A stretch of 64,000 bases of DNA, from positions 16,654 to 80,653 of the forward strand of contig DATFUZ010000054.1 of assembly GCA_035260545.1 (NCBI GenBank), read 5' to 3'. The DNA is from DATDDB01 sp035260545. GTDB lineage: Bacteria > Pseudomonadota > Gammaproteobacteria > Burkholderiales > Gallionellaceae. Under the pieces are notes generated by a model that was not told where the DNA came from, made no database searches, and saw only the letters and a program-made list of their open reading frames with translations. Below, one piece after another: positions 8,670-17,340 of the stretch. How positions within the stretch are numbered: position 1 is the stretch's first letter; the number at the start of each line of letters is the position of its first letter. The translations under genes were made by a program, and so were the position numbers.

Positions 8670-10193
8670 TCATGCCAATGCCTCGAAGCGGTTGCTGCCG
8701 GGGTTGTAGCGCAGCAATTCTCCTCGCTCCATGTCAAAATACCAGCCATGCAGCGCCAGCTTGTTCTGCGCCACGCGCTCCAGTATCCATGGGAAGGTCA
8801 GCAAGTTGTCCAGGGACACCTTGACGGCTTCCAATTCACAGGCGTGCGCCTGTGCGTCCAACGACAGTCCCGGCATGCGGGCCAGCACGCGGTTGCGGGC
8901 ATTGACGGCTATCCTCATCCATCCGGAAATGAATCCATCCTGCGGCTCGCTGCCCGGCGCCCTGCTCATCAGCGCGCGAACGCCCCCGCAGTGAGCATGC
9001 CCCAGGACGATGATGTTCTCCACTTCCAGCTGGCACACCCCGAATTCGAGCGCAGCGCTGGTGCCATGATGGCTGCCGCTGACCTCATATGGCGGAACCA
9101 GATTGGCCACATTGCGGATGATGAACAAGTCCCCGGGGTCGGAGTTGGTCACGATTGCGGGATCCACCCTGGAGTCGCAGCAACCGACAACAATGGTTTT
9201 GGGCGATTGCCCCTGGGTCATGAGGCGCTCAAACAAATCGCGATTCTCTTCATAATGCTGGCTGCGGAACCGCCTGAATCCGTCGATCAGTTTGTCGATA
9301 TGGCTCTCCGTCAGCCGAGTCAGCGCTTCGCGGTATTTTTCGCCGGTCCTGGCCGCCACCTCGGGCGGCAGCTCGGGTCCGGGCGCGCGCTTGTTCCATC
9401 CGCATCCTTCCAGCCAGTCGCGCACATATTGCTTGTCGAAGCTGGGCGGGTTGCTGCCGGGCCGATACAGGTCATCCGGCCAGAACCGCGACGAGTCCGG
9501 GGTCAGCGCTTCGTCGATGAGGTACAGCATGCCCGCCTCATCCAGACCGAATTCGAATTTGGTGTCCGCGATGATAATGCCCCTGGTTGCCGCATACGCA
9601 GATGCTTCCCGGTAAAGGGCGATGCACACATCGCGCACCTGCGCGGCGAGTGTCCTGCCAAGCAGTTGTTCGGCCTGCGCGTAGCTGATGTTTTCGTCGT
9701 GAGCGCCCGCCTCCGCCTTGGTTGAGGGAGTAAACAGCGGCTCCGGCAATTTGTCGGCTTCGCGCAGCCCCTCCGGCAGGGGGATGCCGCATACGCTGCG
9801 GGACTTCTGGTATTCCTTCCATCCCGAGCCCACCAGATAGCCGCGCACGATGGCTTCTATCGGCAGCGGCTTGAGCTTCTTCACGACAATGGCGCGGCCC
9901 GCCACCTGATCCCGCTCATCCGCGGCCACCACCGATTCCGGGGGAATGCCGGTGAGGTGGTTGGGGATGATGTGCCGCAGCCGCTCGAACCAGAAATCGG
10001 AAATTTTCGTCAATACGGCGCCCTTGCCCGGTATGGGCGTAGGCAGAACCACGTCGAACGCGGACAGCCGATCCGTCGTGACAATCAGAAGATGCTCCGC
10101 GTCCACATCGTAAATGTCGCGTACCTTGCCACGGCTGAGCAATGGCAAACTGGCGATACGGGATTCAAATTGTGCTTTTGTCATATCTGCCAT
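8670..10193 (-). CDS. purC: SAICAR synthetase fused to beta-carbonic anhydrase
   Basis: Residues 1-294 are a full SAICAR synthetase: SRGKVRDIY, LLIVTTDRLSAFDV, EAIVRGYLVGSGW and LIDEALTPDSSRFW are all present, so it should ligate aspartate to CAIR. Residues 297-507 are a complete beta-carbonic anhydrase, with zinc ligands C338, H399 and C402 and the D340-R342 dyad (CCDSR; GHAHCGG). The join has no linker: the synthetase ends EALTRLT and DKLIDGFRRF, typical of a carbonic anhydrase start, follows four residues later. No stop interrupts the frame. A GGAG at 9306-9309 looks like a relic ribosome site of a once separate enzyme. The start at 10193 is probable; 10184 and 10220 are in-frame alternatives. 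Confidence 0.93.
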   Translation of the reverse strand: MADMTKAQFESRIASLPLLSRGKVRDIYDVDAEHLLIVTTDRLSAFDVVLPTPIPGKGAVLTKISDFWFERLRHIIPNHLTGIPPESVVAADERDQVAGRAIVVKKLKPLPIEAIVRGYLVGSGWKEYQKSRSVCGIPLPEGLREADKLPEPLFTPSTKAEAGAHDENISYAQAEQLLGRTLAAQVRDVCIALYREASAYAATRGIIIADTKFEFGLDEAGMLYLIDEALTPDSSRFWPDDLYRPGSNPPSFDKQYVRDWLEGCGWNKRAPGPELPPEVAARTGEKYREALTRLTESHIDKLIDGFRRFRSQHYEENRDLFERLMTQGQSPKTIVVGCCDSRVDPAIVTNSDPGDLFIIRNVANLVPPYEVSGSHHGTSAALEFGVCQLEVENIIVLGHAHCGGVRALMSRAPGSEPQDGFISGWMRIAVNARNRVLARMPGLSLDAQAHACELEAVKVSLDNLLTFPWILERVAQNKLALHGWYFDMERGELLRYNPGSNRFEALA

Positions 10194-10209
10194 TCTGTAA
10201 AATGGACAC

Positions 10210-10629
10210 ATGGAAATCATCTGCTACAGAGCCCCGGAAATCGGCGCTGAGCCGCGCGCACTGCCTGCCGCGACCTACAATATTGCGCACACCCTGCTGG
10301 CCCGCAGTCCATCCGGCGCTTTCTTCGTACCGATACGTTCCATGCAATACCTGGCGATCATCGATGCCGCGGAGTTCGTTTTCCTCGACGGCAACACCAA
10401 GTGCTGGATAGACATCGCCTGGCGCAATTTCCGCCCGCAGGAGCGCTCTTCACTGGACGACCCCGTCCCCTACGAGGCGGTGTATTACCGCGCGCACGCC
10501 GCCGACCTGATGCCGCGCCTGCAGGCCGAGCTGCCGCGCGCGCTGGCAGAGCTGGCGGCCAAGGAGCGCTTCAGCGGCGATGCCACGGTGCTGAAATTCC
10601 CCGCACCGCAGCGACCGTCCGGCGCCTGA
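10210..10629 (+). CDS. Conserved-looking hypothetical protein
   Basis: The 139-residue product has no signal peptide or membrane segment. It mixes hydrophobic strands (SGAFFVPIRSMQYLAIIDAAEFVFLDG) with a helical C-terminus (LMPRLQAELPRALAELAAKE), as expected for a small cytoplasmic alpha/beta protein. Codon usage and composition match the neighbours. Its ATG lies only 16 bases from the divergent purC start, so the two promoters must overlap or lie within coding sequence. I do not recognise the family. Confidence 0.65.
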   Translation: MEIICYRAPEIGAEPRALPAATYNIAHTLLARSPSGAFFVPIRSMQYLAIIDAAEFVFLDGNTKCWIDIAWRNFRPQERSSLDDPVPYEAVYYRAHAADLMPRLQAELPRALAELAAKERFSGDATVLKFPAPQRPSGA

Positions 10630-10635
10630 CAGCGC

Positions 10636-10938
10636 TCATTCGTCGTCGCCCAGCTCCGGGTCCCAGCCTTTGCCGCGCGCCTCGGCCATTGCCGTCGCAT
10701 AGATTTTTTCGTGGCGCTCGCGCAGTTCCGGCGCCAGGCGGCTCGGCAGGTTGGCGTACTTGTCCCATTCCTGCTGCACCCGCTCCATCAGCGCCTGCAT
10801 GCGGCCCAGTTCCCAGCCGGCGCAATCCTCGGTGTCCGGAATCAGCCCGAACACCCAGCCATCCAGCACGACGCGGCCCAGTTGGGTGATGCCGTGCCGG
10901 TCCTTGTAAAAGCCGACGTATGTCTTGGGATCAGTCAT
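10636..10938 (-). CDS. Small hypothetical protein at the end of the cbb operon
   Basis: The 100-residue soluble product begins MTDPKTYVGFYKDRHG and ends in an acidic ELGDDE tail. The start codon overlaps the stop of the upstream aldolase (ATGA arrangement), which indicates translational coupling and membership in the RuBisCO operon. It contains a WELGRMQALMERVQQEWDKY helix-rich core. No known family is evident. Its position suggests a role linked to carbon fixation, but that is inference. Confidence 0.75.
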   Translation of the reverse strand: MTDPKTYVGFYKDRHGITQLGRVVLDGWVFGLIPDTEDCAGWELGRMQALMERVQQEWDKYANLPSRLAPELRERHEKIYATAMAEARGKGWDPELGDDE

Positions 10939-12116
10939 TGTTCGTCCATTATGTAGTCTATGGTCAGGCGATCCGGCGCCGATGGCCGGAAGCATTCGTC
11001 AGCGTAGGCCCGGTGTGCGGGGTGGACGGCATAGCTTTCCGCCACGGCCGGGCTGGCAAAGCGAATGTGCCATAACCGGCGGTAACGCGCATCAGGCTTG
11101 ATGGCGCGGCCCGTCTCCACGGCGCGCACGCCGGGGATGCCCGCCAGGTCCCGCACCCCGCGCGCCAGGGCCGCTTGCTGCTGCGGTTCATCCATGCCTT
11201 CATCGAAATTGAATTCGATGGCATGCATCACTTCGCGCCACCGGCGGCACGCGCCCGCGACCGCCTGCGCCCGTCCCGCCGCTCCGAGCAGGCCGTTCAT
11301 GCGCGAGACCTCATTGCCGACGGCCGCGCGCGCATCGGCCAGCAGGCCGGTGAAACCCGCACTCCCGCCCGCCGCCGTGCGGGCGCGGATGCTGGCAGCG
11401 GCGGCATCGGACAGCGCGGTGTAGTAGTTGAGCTTGGTCATGCCGTGGGCGACCAGTTGCCGGTACTGCTCGTCGCCAAGCCCGGTGCCGCCATGGATGA
11501 CCAGCGGCACGGGTACCGCGTCGCGGATGGCCGCCAGCCGCTCGAAGTCCAGTTGCGGCGTGCCGCGCATGCGGCCGTGCACGGTGCCGACGGAAACGGC
11601 GAGGCAGTCCACGCCGGTGGCTGCCACGAAGCGACGCGCCTCATCGGGCTCGGTCATGCGCACTTCGCCCGGATGCAGTTCGGCGTCCTCGCCCTCCACC
11701 CCGGGCACGTAGCCCAGCTCTCCCTCCAGCGGGATGCCGCAGCTGCGGGCCAGGGCCACGGCCTCGGCGCTGAGACGCACATTTTCGTCGTACGGCAGAT
11801 GGGAGGCGTCCAGCATGACTCCATTGCACCCGAGCGCAATCGCGCGGCGCACGGATTCCAGCGTGGTGCCGTGATCGAGGTGGATGGCCAGCGGCACGCG
11901 GGCACGCCGGGCGGCGGCCGCGACCGCCGCCATCAGCAGCTCGAAATCGTAATGCGGGAAGTGCGACTCGGCCAGGCTCAGGACGGCCGGCGCGGCATCG
12001 CGCTCGCAGGCCGCCACGACCGCCTCCAGGAATTCGAGGCTGACCACGTCATAGCCGCCGACGGCGTAGCCGTTCGCCCGGGCATGGCGCAGCAGGTCGT
12101 CCATGTGGATCAGCAT
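10935..12116 (-). CDS. Class II aldolase with C-terminal Dabb domain in the cbb operon
   Basis: This 393-residue paralogue of the product at 6878-8065 has a ketose-bisphosphate aldolase domain (residues 1-285: HLDHGT, GELGYVPGVEGE, VHGRMRG, IHGGTG) and a Dabb domain (about residues 300-393). It starts four bases after the cbbO stop with GAGGTAAGG upstream, so it is the fifth gene of the cbb operon, where a CbbA-type aldolase would make or cleave fructose- or sedoheptulose-bisphosphate in the Calvin cycle. The full HxDH motif is retained here. The Dabb addition is unusual, and two copies near each other point to a lineage-specific design. Confidence 0.87.
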   Translation of the reverse strand: MLIHMDDLLRHARANGYAVGGYDVVSLEFLEAVVAACERDAAPAVLSLAESHFPHYDFELLMAAVAAAARRARVPLAIHLDHGTTLESVRRAIALGCNGVMLDASHLPYDENVRLSAEAVALARSCGIPLEGELGYVPGVEGEDAELHPGEVRMTEPDEARRFVAATGVDCLAVSVGTVHGRMRGTPQLDFERLAAIRDAVPVPLVIHGGTGLGDEQYRQLVAHGMTKLNYYTALSDAAAASIRARTAAGGSAGFTGLLADARAAVGNEVSRMNGLLGAAGRAQAVAGACRRWREVMHAIEFNFDEGMDEPQQQAALARGVRDLAGIPGVRAVETGRAIKPDARYRRLWHIRFASPAVAESYAVHPAHRAYADECFRPSAPDRLTIDYIMDEQ

Positions 12117-12120
12117 GACC

Positions 12121-14475
12121 TTACCTCGTCAGTCCTGCATAAAGCAGGGGCAGCTTCTCCGGCAGCCGCTCGACATGATCGACCACCATGTAGTTCTTCG
12201 CGCCGAAGATGCGCGACACATACTGGTCGGCGCGCGGGTCCAGGCTCATGCAGTAGGTGGTGATGCCATTGCGCGCCAGTTCCTCCACCGCCTTCTTGGT
12301 ATCGTAGCGCAGGTATTGCGGGTCGCGCACGTCCACGTCCGCCGGTTCGCCGTCGGTGATCACCAGCAGCAGCTTCTTCGACGACTTCTGCAGCTTCAGG
12401 TAGTGCCCGGCATGGCGCACTGCCGCGCCCATGCGCGTGGAAAGCTGGCCGCTCATGCCGGACAGGCGCGCCTTGGGCATGTCGTCGTAGGGCTGGTCGA
12501 AATCCTTGTAGCGGAAGTATTCCACGTTATGCCGGCCGTCGGAGCAGAAGCCATGGATCGCAAACGGGTCGCCCACCTTGTGGATGGCATCCGCCAGCAG
12601 CACCGTGGCCTGGCGCTGCAGGTCGAGCACGCTGTAGTCATGGCCGGCCACGGTCTCGTTGGTGGATTCGGAGAGGTCGAGCAGCACCAGCACCGAGATG
12701 TCGCGCACCTTGCGCACCGAGCGCATCATGATGCGCGGGTCGGGCTGCTGCCCCATGCGCATGTCGGTCATCGCCAGCAGCGCGGCGTTGATGTCCACCT
12801 CGTCGCCGTCCTCCAGCTTGCGGATGCGGGTCACGCCCTGCGGCTGCAACGCATCGAGCAGGAATTTGAGGCGGCCTATGGTGCGCTTGTGCCGGGCTGC
12901 GATGTCGTCTATCACCCGCAGGTCGCCGGCTTTGGGGCGCTTTTCCAGCACGGTAGCCCAGGACGGACGCTCGAGCTGGATCTGGTAGTCCCACTCCGAG
13001 TAGTGATACGGCGCGGACACCGGCTCCTTGCCCTCCATCTCGTTGAACGACTTGCCGCCGCTCTCGTCGCCGATGCTCTCGTAGGGGAAAAGCTCGGTGC
13101 CCAGCACCCAGATTTCCTCGGCATCATCGCCCGCGGTCTCGACGTCGATCTCGTTCGCCATTTCCATCACGTTCACGTACTTGCGCACCTGCGCGGGCGT
13201 TTCGTAGCCCGCGGCGATGGCCTGGTCAAAATCGAATTCCTCGAACGCCCAGAAATAGCGGTTGTCGTCGCGATATGCGGCGCTGAGCACATCGCTGCGC
13301 GGATTGAAGGCGATGCGCTTTTCGCTGAACGCATGGGCGAGCTGCACACCGATGTCCCACGACACCTGGTTGCTCTCCAGGCTTTCGGCGGCCTGCTTGA
13401 ACAGCACGCGGCCCTGGGCGATCCACGGATCACCGTCCGCATAGCCGTCGTCAAGCAGCGCGCGCGCCAGGCGGTTGAGGTAATCACCCGCCGTGGCCGA
13501 CTGTGCCGGCGTGATGCTGTGCAGTTGCACCCAGAGCTTTTTCAGGCCGGGGAAGCGCTTCAACGCCAGGGTTTCCACGCGCGCATCCTCGATGACGCTG
13601 ATTACCGCCATCTGCCATGGATTGAGCGCCTCGGCGGAGATGGGCGCTTTCGTAAACACGATATGGGCGGCGCTGTGCGCGGCGGCCGCGCGATACATCT
13701 CTAGCCCGGAGATCTCGACCTCGCCCTCGGCGTAGTCGTCATAGGCGTCGGGCAGGTGGATGAAGTAGCCTTCGACGAAGGGCTTGTAGCCCTCGCGCGA
13801 TTCGAAGTCGCCGGAGGTGGGCTTCATGAAGAAGTCGCGCGCCCACAGTGCGCGCAAATACATGTTGATGCGGCGCTGCACGTCGACGAACAGCGTGCCC
13901 TTGCGCTCCTTCTGCAGCATGGCCTGCGACTCGCGCGACAGCAGCCCGAAATAGCTGGCCTGCGCGGGATAATCGGTACGGTAGGCGTGCGCGCCCCACA
14001 TCGCCCAGCGCCGCAGGCCGCCCAGGGTGAGCTGGCCGAACAGCGGCTCCAGGTTTTCGAGCATCGGGCGCACGCCGCGCGGGGCCTGCGCCAGGAGCTG
14101 GGACAGGAATTGCAGGTAGGCGCCGAACAGCGCATCGTCGCCCAGGCGCGCCGCGGCGGTGGGCGCGGTGCTCAGCATCAGTTCGATCACCGAGCCCGAG
14201 GTTTTGGAAGCCAGTGACAGCGCGGTCTGCACCAGGTCGGGGATCATATCCTCGCCGATTTCCTTGGCGACCTGCGGGGCGTGGTCTATCCAGGCGGCCA
14301 CCACTTCGTCGCCGCGGCCCAGGCTTTTCAGCGCGGCCGCGCCCTTGACGTAGTTATCCAGGCCGCGGGCGCTGAATACCTTGGCCGCATCGTGCCAGGC
14401 GGCGTTCAGGCTGTCGCGCTGCTCGGGCGAAAGCGCTTCCAGCAGCTCTTCGTAGTCGGTCAGGTTGACGCCCAT
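12121..14475 (-). CDS. cbbO: RuBisCO activation protein CbbO (VWA domain)
   Basis: The 784-residue product matches CbbO/NorD size and layout: a long alpha-helical N-terminal region and a C-terminal von Willebrand A domain from about residue 590. The metal-ion adhesion motif (LLDLSES) is intact. CbbO binds RuBisCO through its VWA domain and works with the AAA+ ATPase CbbQ to eject inhibitory sugar phosphates. It starts 13 bases after cbbQ. The ATG at 14475 is preceded by a GGGGGGA box; a longer frame upstream overlaps cbbQ and lacks support. Confidence 0.93.
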   Translation of the reverse strand: MGVNLTDYEELLEALSPEQRDSLNAAWHDAAKVFSARGLDNYVKGAAALKSLGRGDEVVAAWIDHAPQVAKEIGEDMIPDLVQTALSLASKTSGSVIELMLSTAPTAAARLGDDALFGAYLQFLSQLLAQAPRGVRPMLENLEPLFGQLTLGGLRRWAMWGAHAYRTDYPAQASYFGLLSRESQAMLQKERKGTLFVDVQRRINMYLRALWARDFFMKPTSGDFESREGYKPFVEGYFIHLPDAYDDYAEGEVEISGLEMYRAAAAHSAAHIVFTKAPISAEALNPWQMAVISVIEDARVETLALKRFPGLKKLWVQLHSITPAQSATAGDYLNRLARALLDDGYADGDPWIAQGRVLFKQAAESLESNQVSWDIGVQLAHAFSEKRIAFNPRSDVLSAAYRDDNRYFWAFEEFDFDQAIAAGYETPAQVRKYVNVMEMANEIDVETAGDDAEEIWVLGTELFPYESIGDESGGKSFNEMEGKEPVSAPYHYSEWDYQIQLERPSWATVLEKRPKAGDLRVIDDIAARHKRTIGRLKFLLDALQPQGVTRIRKLEDGDEVDINAALLAMTDMRMGQQPDPRIMMRSVRKVRDISVLVLLDLSESTNETVAGHDYSVLDLQRQATVLLADAIHKVGDPFAIHGFCSDGRHNVEYFRYKDFDQPYDDMPKARLSGMSGQLSTRMGAAVRHAGHYLKLQKSSKKLLLVITDGEPADVDVRDPQYLRYDTKKAVEELARNGITTYCMSLDPRADQYVSRIFGAKNYMVVDHVERLPEKLPLLYAGLTR

Positions 14476-14488
14476 GGCATCCCCCCGT

Positions 14489-15292
14489 TCAGAAGTAGGT
14501 GGTGACTGCCGCATCCAGGGCGTCGCGCATGTCCGGATCGTCGGTGATCGGACGCACCAGCGCCACGCGGCAGGCCTTCACCGCGTCGACCCCGGCTGAG
14601 ATCAGGCTGCCCGCATGCACCAGCATGCGGGTGGAGATGCCCTCGTCCAGGCCGTGGCCCTTGAGGTTGCGCGCGCGCTCGGCGATGGATACCAGCTTGT
14701 CCGCGGTCTCGGCCGCCACGCCGGTTTCATGGGCCACGATCTCGGTCTCGATGTCGTGCTCGGGATAGTTGAAGTCCAGTCCGCCGAAGCGCTGCTTGGT
14801 GGACTGCTTGAGGTCCTTCATCAGCGACTGGTAGCCGGGGTTGTAGGAGATCACCAACTGGAAGTCGGGGTGGGCGTGCACCAGCTCGCCCTTCTTTTCC
14901 AGGGGCAGCACGCGGCGATTGTCGGTCAGCGGGTGGATCACCACGGTGGTGTCCTGGCGTGCCTCGACCACCTCATCCAGGTAGACGATGGCGCCGTAGC
15001 GCGCGGCAATGGCCAGCGGGCCGTCCTGCCAGCGGGTGCCGCTGGCGTCGAGCAGGAAGCGGCCGACCAGGTCGGAGGCCGTCATGTCCTCGTTGCAGGC
15101 CACGGTGACCAGCGGCTTTCCCAGTTTCCACGCCATGTGCTCCACGAAGCGCGTCTTGCCGCAACCGGTGGGGCCTTTCAGCATCATCGGCATGCGCACC
15201 CCGTAGGCGGCTTCGAACAGTTCGACTTCGTCTGACACCGGACGGTAGTAGGGTTCGTTTTCGATACGGTACTGTTTGATGATGTCGCTCAT
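14489..15292 (-). CDS. cbbQ: RuBisCO activase AAA+ ATPase CbbQ
   Basis: The 267-residue MoxR-type AAA+ protein has Walker A GPTGCGKT (residues 40-47) and Walker B IVYLDEV (about 102-108), plus a sensor segment QLVISYNPGY. CbbQ hexamers hydrolyse ATP and, through CbbO, remodel form I RuBisCO to release bound inhibitors. The length and the order L-S-Q-O match the form IAq type of operon. It begins 182 bases beyond cbbS; that gap holds no gene. Confidence 0.95.
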   Translation of the reverse strand: MSDIIKQYRIENEPYYRPVSDEVELFEAAYGVRMPMMLKGPTGCGKTRFVEHMAWKLGKPLVTVACNEDMTASDLVGRFLLDASGTRWQDGPLAIAARYGAIVYLDEVVEARQDTTVVIHPLTDNRRVLPLEKKGELVHAHPDFQLVISYNPGYQSLMKDLKQSTKQRFGGLDFNYPEHDIETEIVAHETGVAAETADKLVSIAERARNLKGHGLDEGISTRMLVHAGSLISAGVDAVKACRVALVRPITDDPDMRDALDAAVTTYF

Positions 15293-15474
15293 GGCTGGCT
15301 CTCCATTCTTAAACTATTGCTCCAGTTCCTCTGGAATCCATCTGCTGCCCTGTACAGGGGCGCAAACACCCGGCCGGTCGTCATCGGGGCCGGCGAACAT
15401 GCTTGCGTCCGTGCGCGGATGCGCCTGAAAATTCCCCGCCACCGGAGAGAGGCGGCGGCGGGGAAACCGCTGCG

Positions 15475-15831
15475 TTATACAGTCTTGCCGCGGTAGATCA
15501 CCATCGCCGTACCCTGGCTCTGGGTGAAGTTGTTGTAGCCGATCAGGCGTACGTGGTTGTTGGGATTGGCCTTGTGGCAGGCGTCCGCCTCGGCCAGGAT
15601 CTTGTCCACGTCGGTCTCGCCGAACATGGGCAGCTTCCACATGTACCAGTAGGAATCCATCAGGTGCTCGGGCTCGGTATGCTCAATGGCCGGGTTCCAG
15701 CCCTTGCTCACCAGGTATTCCACCTGCTTGCGGATGTCGTCCTTGTTCATCGCCGGCAGGTAGGAGAAGGTCTCAAACTTGCGGCTGGAAGGATCGCTGA
15801 CGCGCGACTTGTAATCCATTACTTCACTCAT
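15475..15831 (-). CDS. cbbS: RuBisCO small subunit
   Basis: The 118-residue protein carries the small-subunit hallmarks: SYLPAMNKDDIRKQVEYLVSK near the start, the conserved YWYMWKLPMFGETD segment near residue 60, and a C-terminal VRLIGYNNFTQSQG strand. It caps the large-subunit octamer of form I RuBisCO in the cytoplasm or carboxysome. AAGGAG lies seven bases before the ATG. It lies 87 bases downstream of cbbL. Confidence 0.97.
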   Translation of the reverse strand: MSEVMDYKSRVSDPSSRKFETFSYLPAMNKDDIRKQVEYLVSKGWNPAIEHTEPEHLMDSYWYMWKLPMFGETDVDKILAEADACHKANPNNHVRLIGYNNFTQSQGTAMVIYRGKTV

Positions 15832-15918
15832 GATTTGCTCCTTTATTTCGTTGGTTGGCCGGTTGCAGGGCGCGCCACACTTTTGTATTTCGCCGGGGCG
15901 CGCACCCGCATCGCCGCA

Positions 15919-17340
15919 TTACTTGTGACCGACGTCCAGCTTGTCGACGGTGTCGAACTCGAACTTGATCTCTTTCCATGTTTCCATGGCGATCTTCAGT
16001 TCGGGCGAGCTCTTTGCCGCTTCAGTCAGGATGGCCTTGCCTTCGCGCTCGATGGCGACGCCCTTGTTGCGCGCCTCGACGCAGGCTTCCAGCGCCACGC
16101 GGTTGGCTGCAGCGCCCGCCGCATTGCCCCAGGGGTGGCCCAGCGTGCCGCCGCCGAACTGCAGGACGGAGTTGTCGCCGAAGATGCTCACCAGCGCGGG
16201 CATGTGCCACACGTGGATGCCGCCGGAGGCCACCGGGATCACGCCGGGCATGGAGCCCCAGTCCTGGTCGAAGAAGATGCCGCGCGAACGGTCTTCCTTG
16301 ATGTAGCTGTCACGCATGATGTCGATCCAGCCCAGGGTCGCCTCGCGGTCGCCTTCCAGCTTGCCAACCACGGTGCCCGAGTGCAGGTGGTCACCGCCGG
16401 ACAGACGCAGGGCCTTGGCCAGCACGCGGAAGTGGATGCCGTGGTGCGGGTTGCGGTCCAGCACGGCGTGCATCGCGCGGTGGATGTGCAGCAGCATGCC
16501 GTTGTCGCGGCACCAGTTGGCCAGGCCGGTGTTGGCGCAGAAGCCGCCGGTCAGGTAGTCGTGCATGATGATGGGCGAGCCGATTTCCTTGGCAAACTCG
16601 GCGCGCTTGTACATCTCTTCCGGGGTCGGCGCGGTCACGTTCAGATAGTGACCCTTGCGCTCGCCGGTCTCGCGCTCGGCCTTCTCGATGGCTTCCTGCA
16701 CGAACTGGAAGCGGTCGCGCCAGCGCATGAACGGCTGGCTGTTGACGTTCTCGTCGTCCTTGGTGAAGTCCAGGCCGCCGCGCAGGCACTCGTACACGGC
16801 GCGGCCGTAGTTCTTGGCGGACAGGCCCAGTTTCGGCTTGATGGTGCAGCCCAGCAGCGGACGGCCGTACTTGTTCATCTTGTCGCGCTCGACTTCGATG
16901 CCGTTGGGCGGGCCGCCGCAGGTCTTCACGTAGGCGATGGGGAAGCGCACGTCTTCCAGACGCAGCGCACGGATGGCCTTGAAGCCGAACACGTTGCCCA
17001 CCAGCGAGGTGAACACGTTCACCACGGAGCCTTCCTCGAACAGGTCGATCGGGTAGGCAATGAAAGCATAGAAGCAGGTGTCGTCGCCGGGCACGTCCTC
17101 GATGCGATAGGCGCGGCCCTTGTAGTAATCGAGGTCGGTCAGCAGGTCGGTCCACACCGTGGTCCAGGTGCCGGTCGAAGACTCGGCGGCAACGGCCGCG
17201 GCCGCTTCCTCGCGGTCCACGCCCGGCTGCGGGGTGATCTTGAAACAAGCAAGGATGTCGGTGTCGAGCGGGGTATACTCCGGCATCCAGTAGGTGGCGC
17301 GATATTCTTTCACGCCTGCGTTATAGGTCTTGACGGCCAT
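15919..17340 (-). CDS. cbbL: RuBisCO large subunit, form I
   Basis: The 473-residue protein is the catalytic subunit that carboxylates ribulose-1,5-bisphosphate. It contains GGLDFTKDDEN with the carbamylated lysine (about residue 194), TIKPKLGLS, loop-6 GKLEGDR and HVWHMPAL. The start at 17340 gives MAVKTYNAG, the canonical beginning and length; GAGGAG sits seven bases upstream. A longer frame from 17361 adds seven residues without reason. Together with cbbQO it points to form IA, non-carboxysomal (IAq) type. Upstream is the CbbR-controlled intergenic region. Confidence 0.98.
   Translation of the reverse strand: MAVKTYNAGVKEYRATYWMPEYTPLDTDILACFKITPQPGVDREEAAAAVAAESSTGTWTTVWTDLLTDLDYYKGRAYRIEDVPGDDTCFYAFIAYPIDLFEEGSVVNVFTSLVGNVFGFKAIRALRLEDVRFPIAYVKTCGGPPNGIEVERDKMNKYGRPLLGCTIKPKLGLSAKNYGRAVYECLRGGLDFTKDDENVNSQPFMRWRDRFQFVQEAIEKAERETGERKGHYLNVTAPTPEEMYKRAEFAKEIGSPIIMHDYLTGGFCANTGLANWCRDNGMLLHIHRAMHAVLDRNPHHGIHFRVLAKALRLSGGDHLHSGTVVGKLEGDREATLGWIDIMRDSYIKEDRSRGIFFDQDWGSMPGVIPVASGGIHVWHMPALVSIFGDNSVLQFGGGTLGHPWGNAAGAAANRVALEACVEARNKGVAIEREGKAILTEAAKSSPELKIAMETWKEIKFEFDTVDKLDVGHK

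Noticed and set aside
6668..8824. A 718-residue rightward open frame opposite the aldolase and purE
   Set aside because: Antisense shadow of well-supported genes; no family signature.
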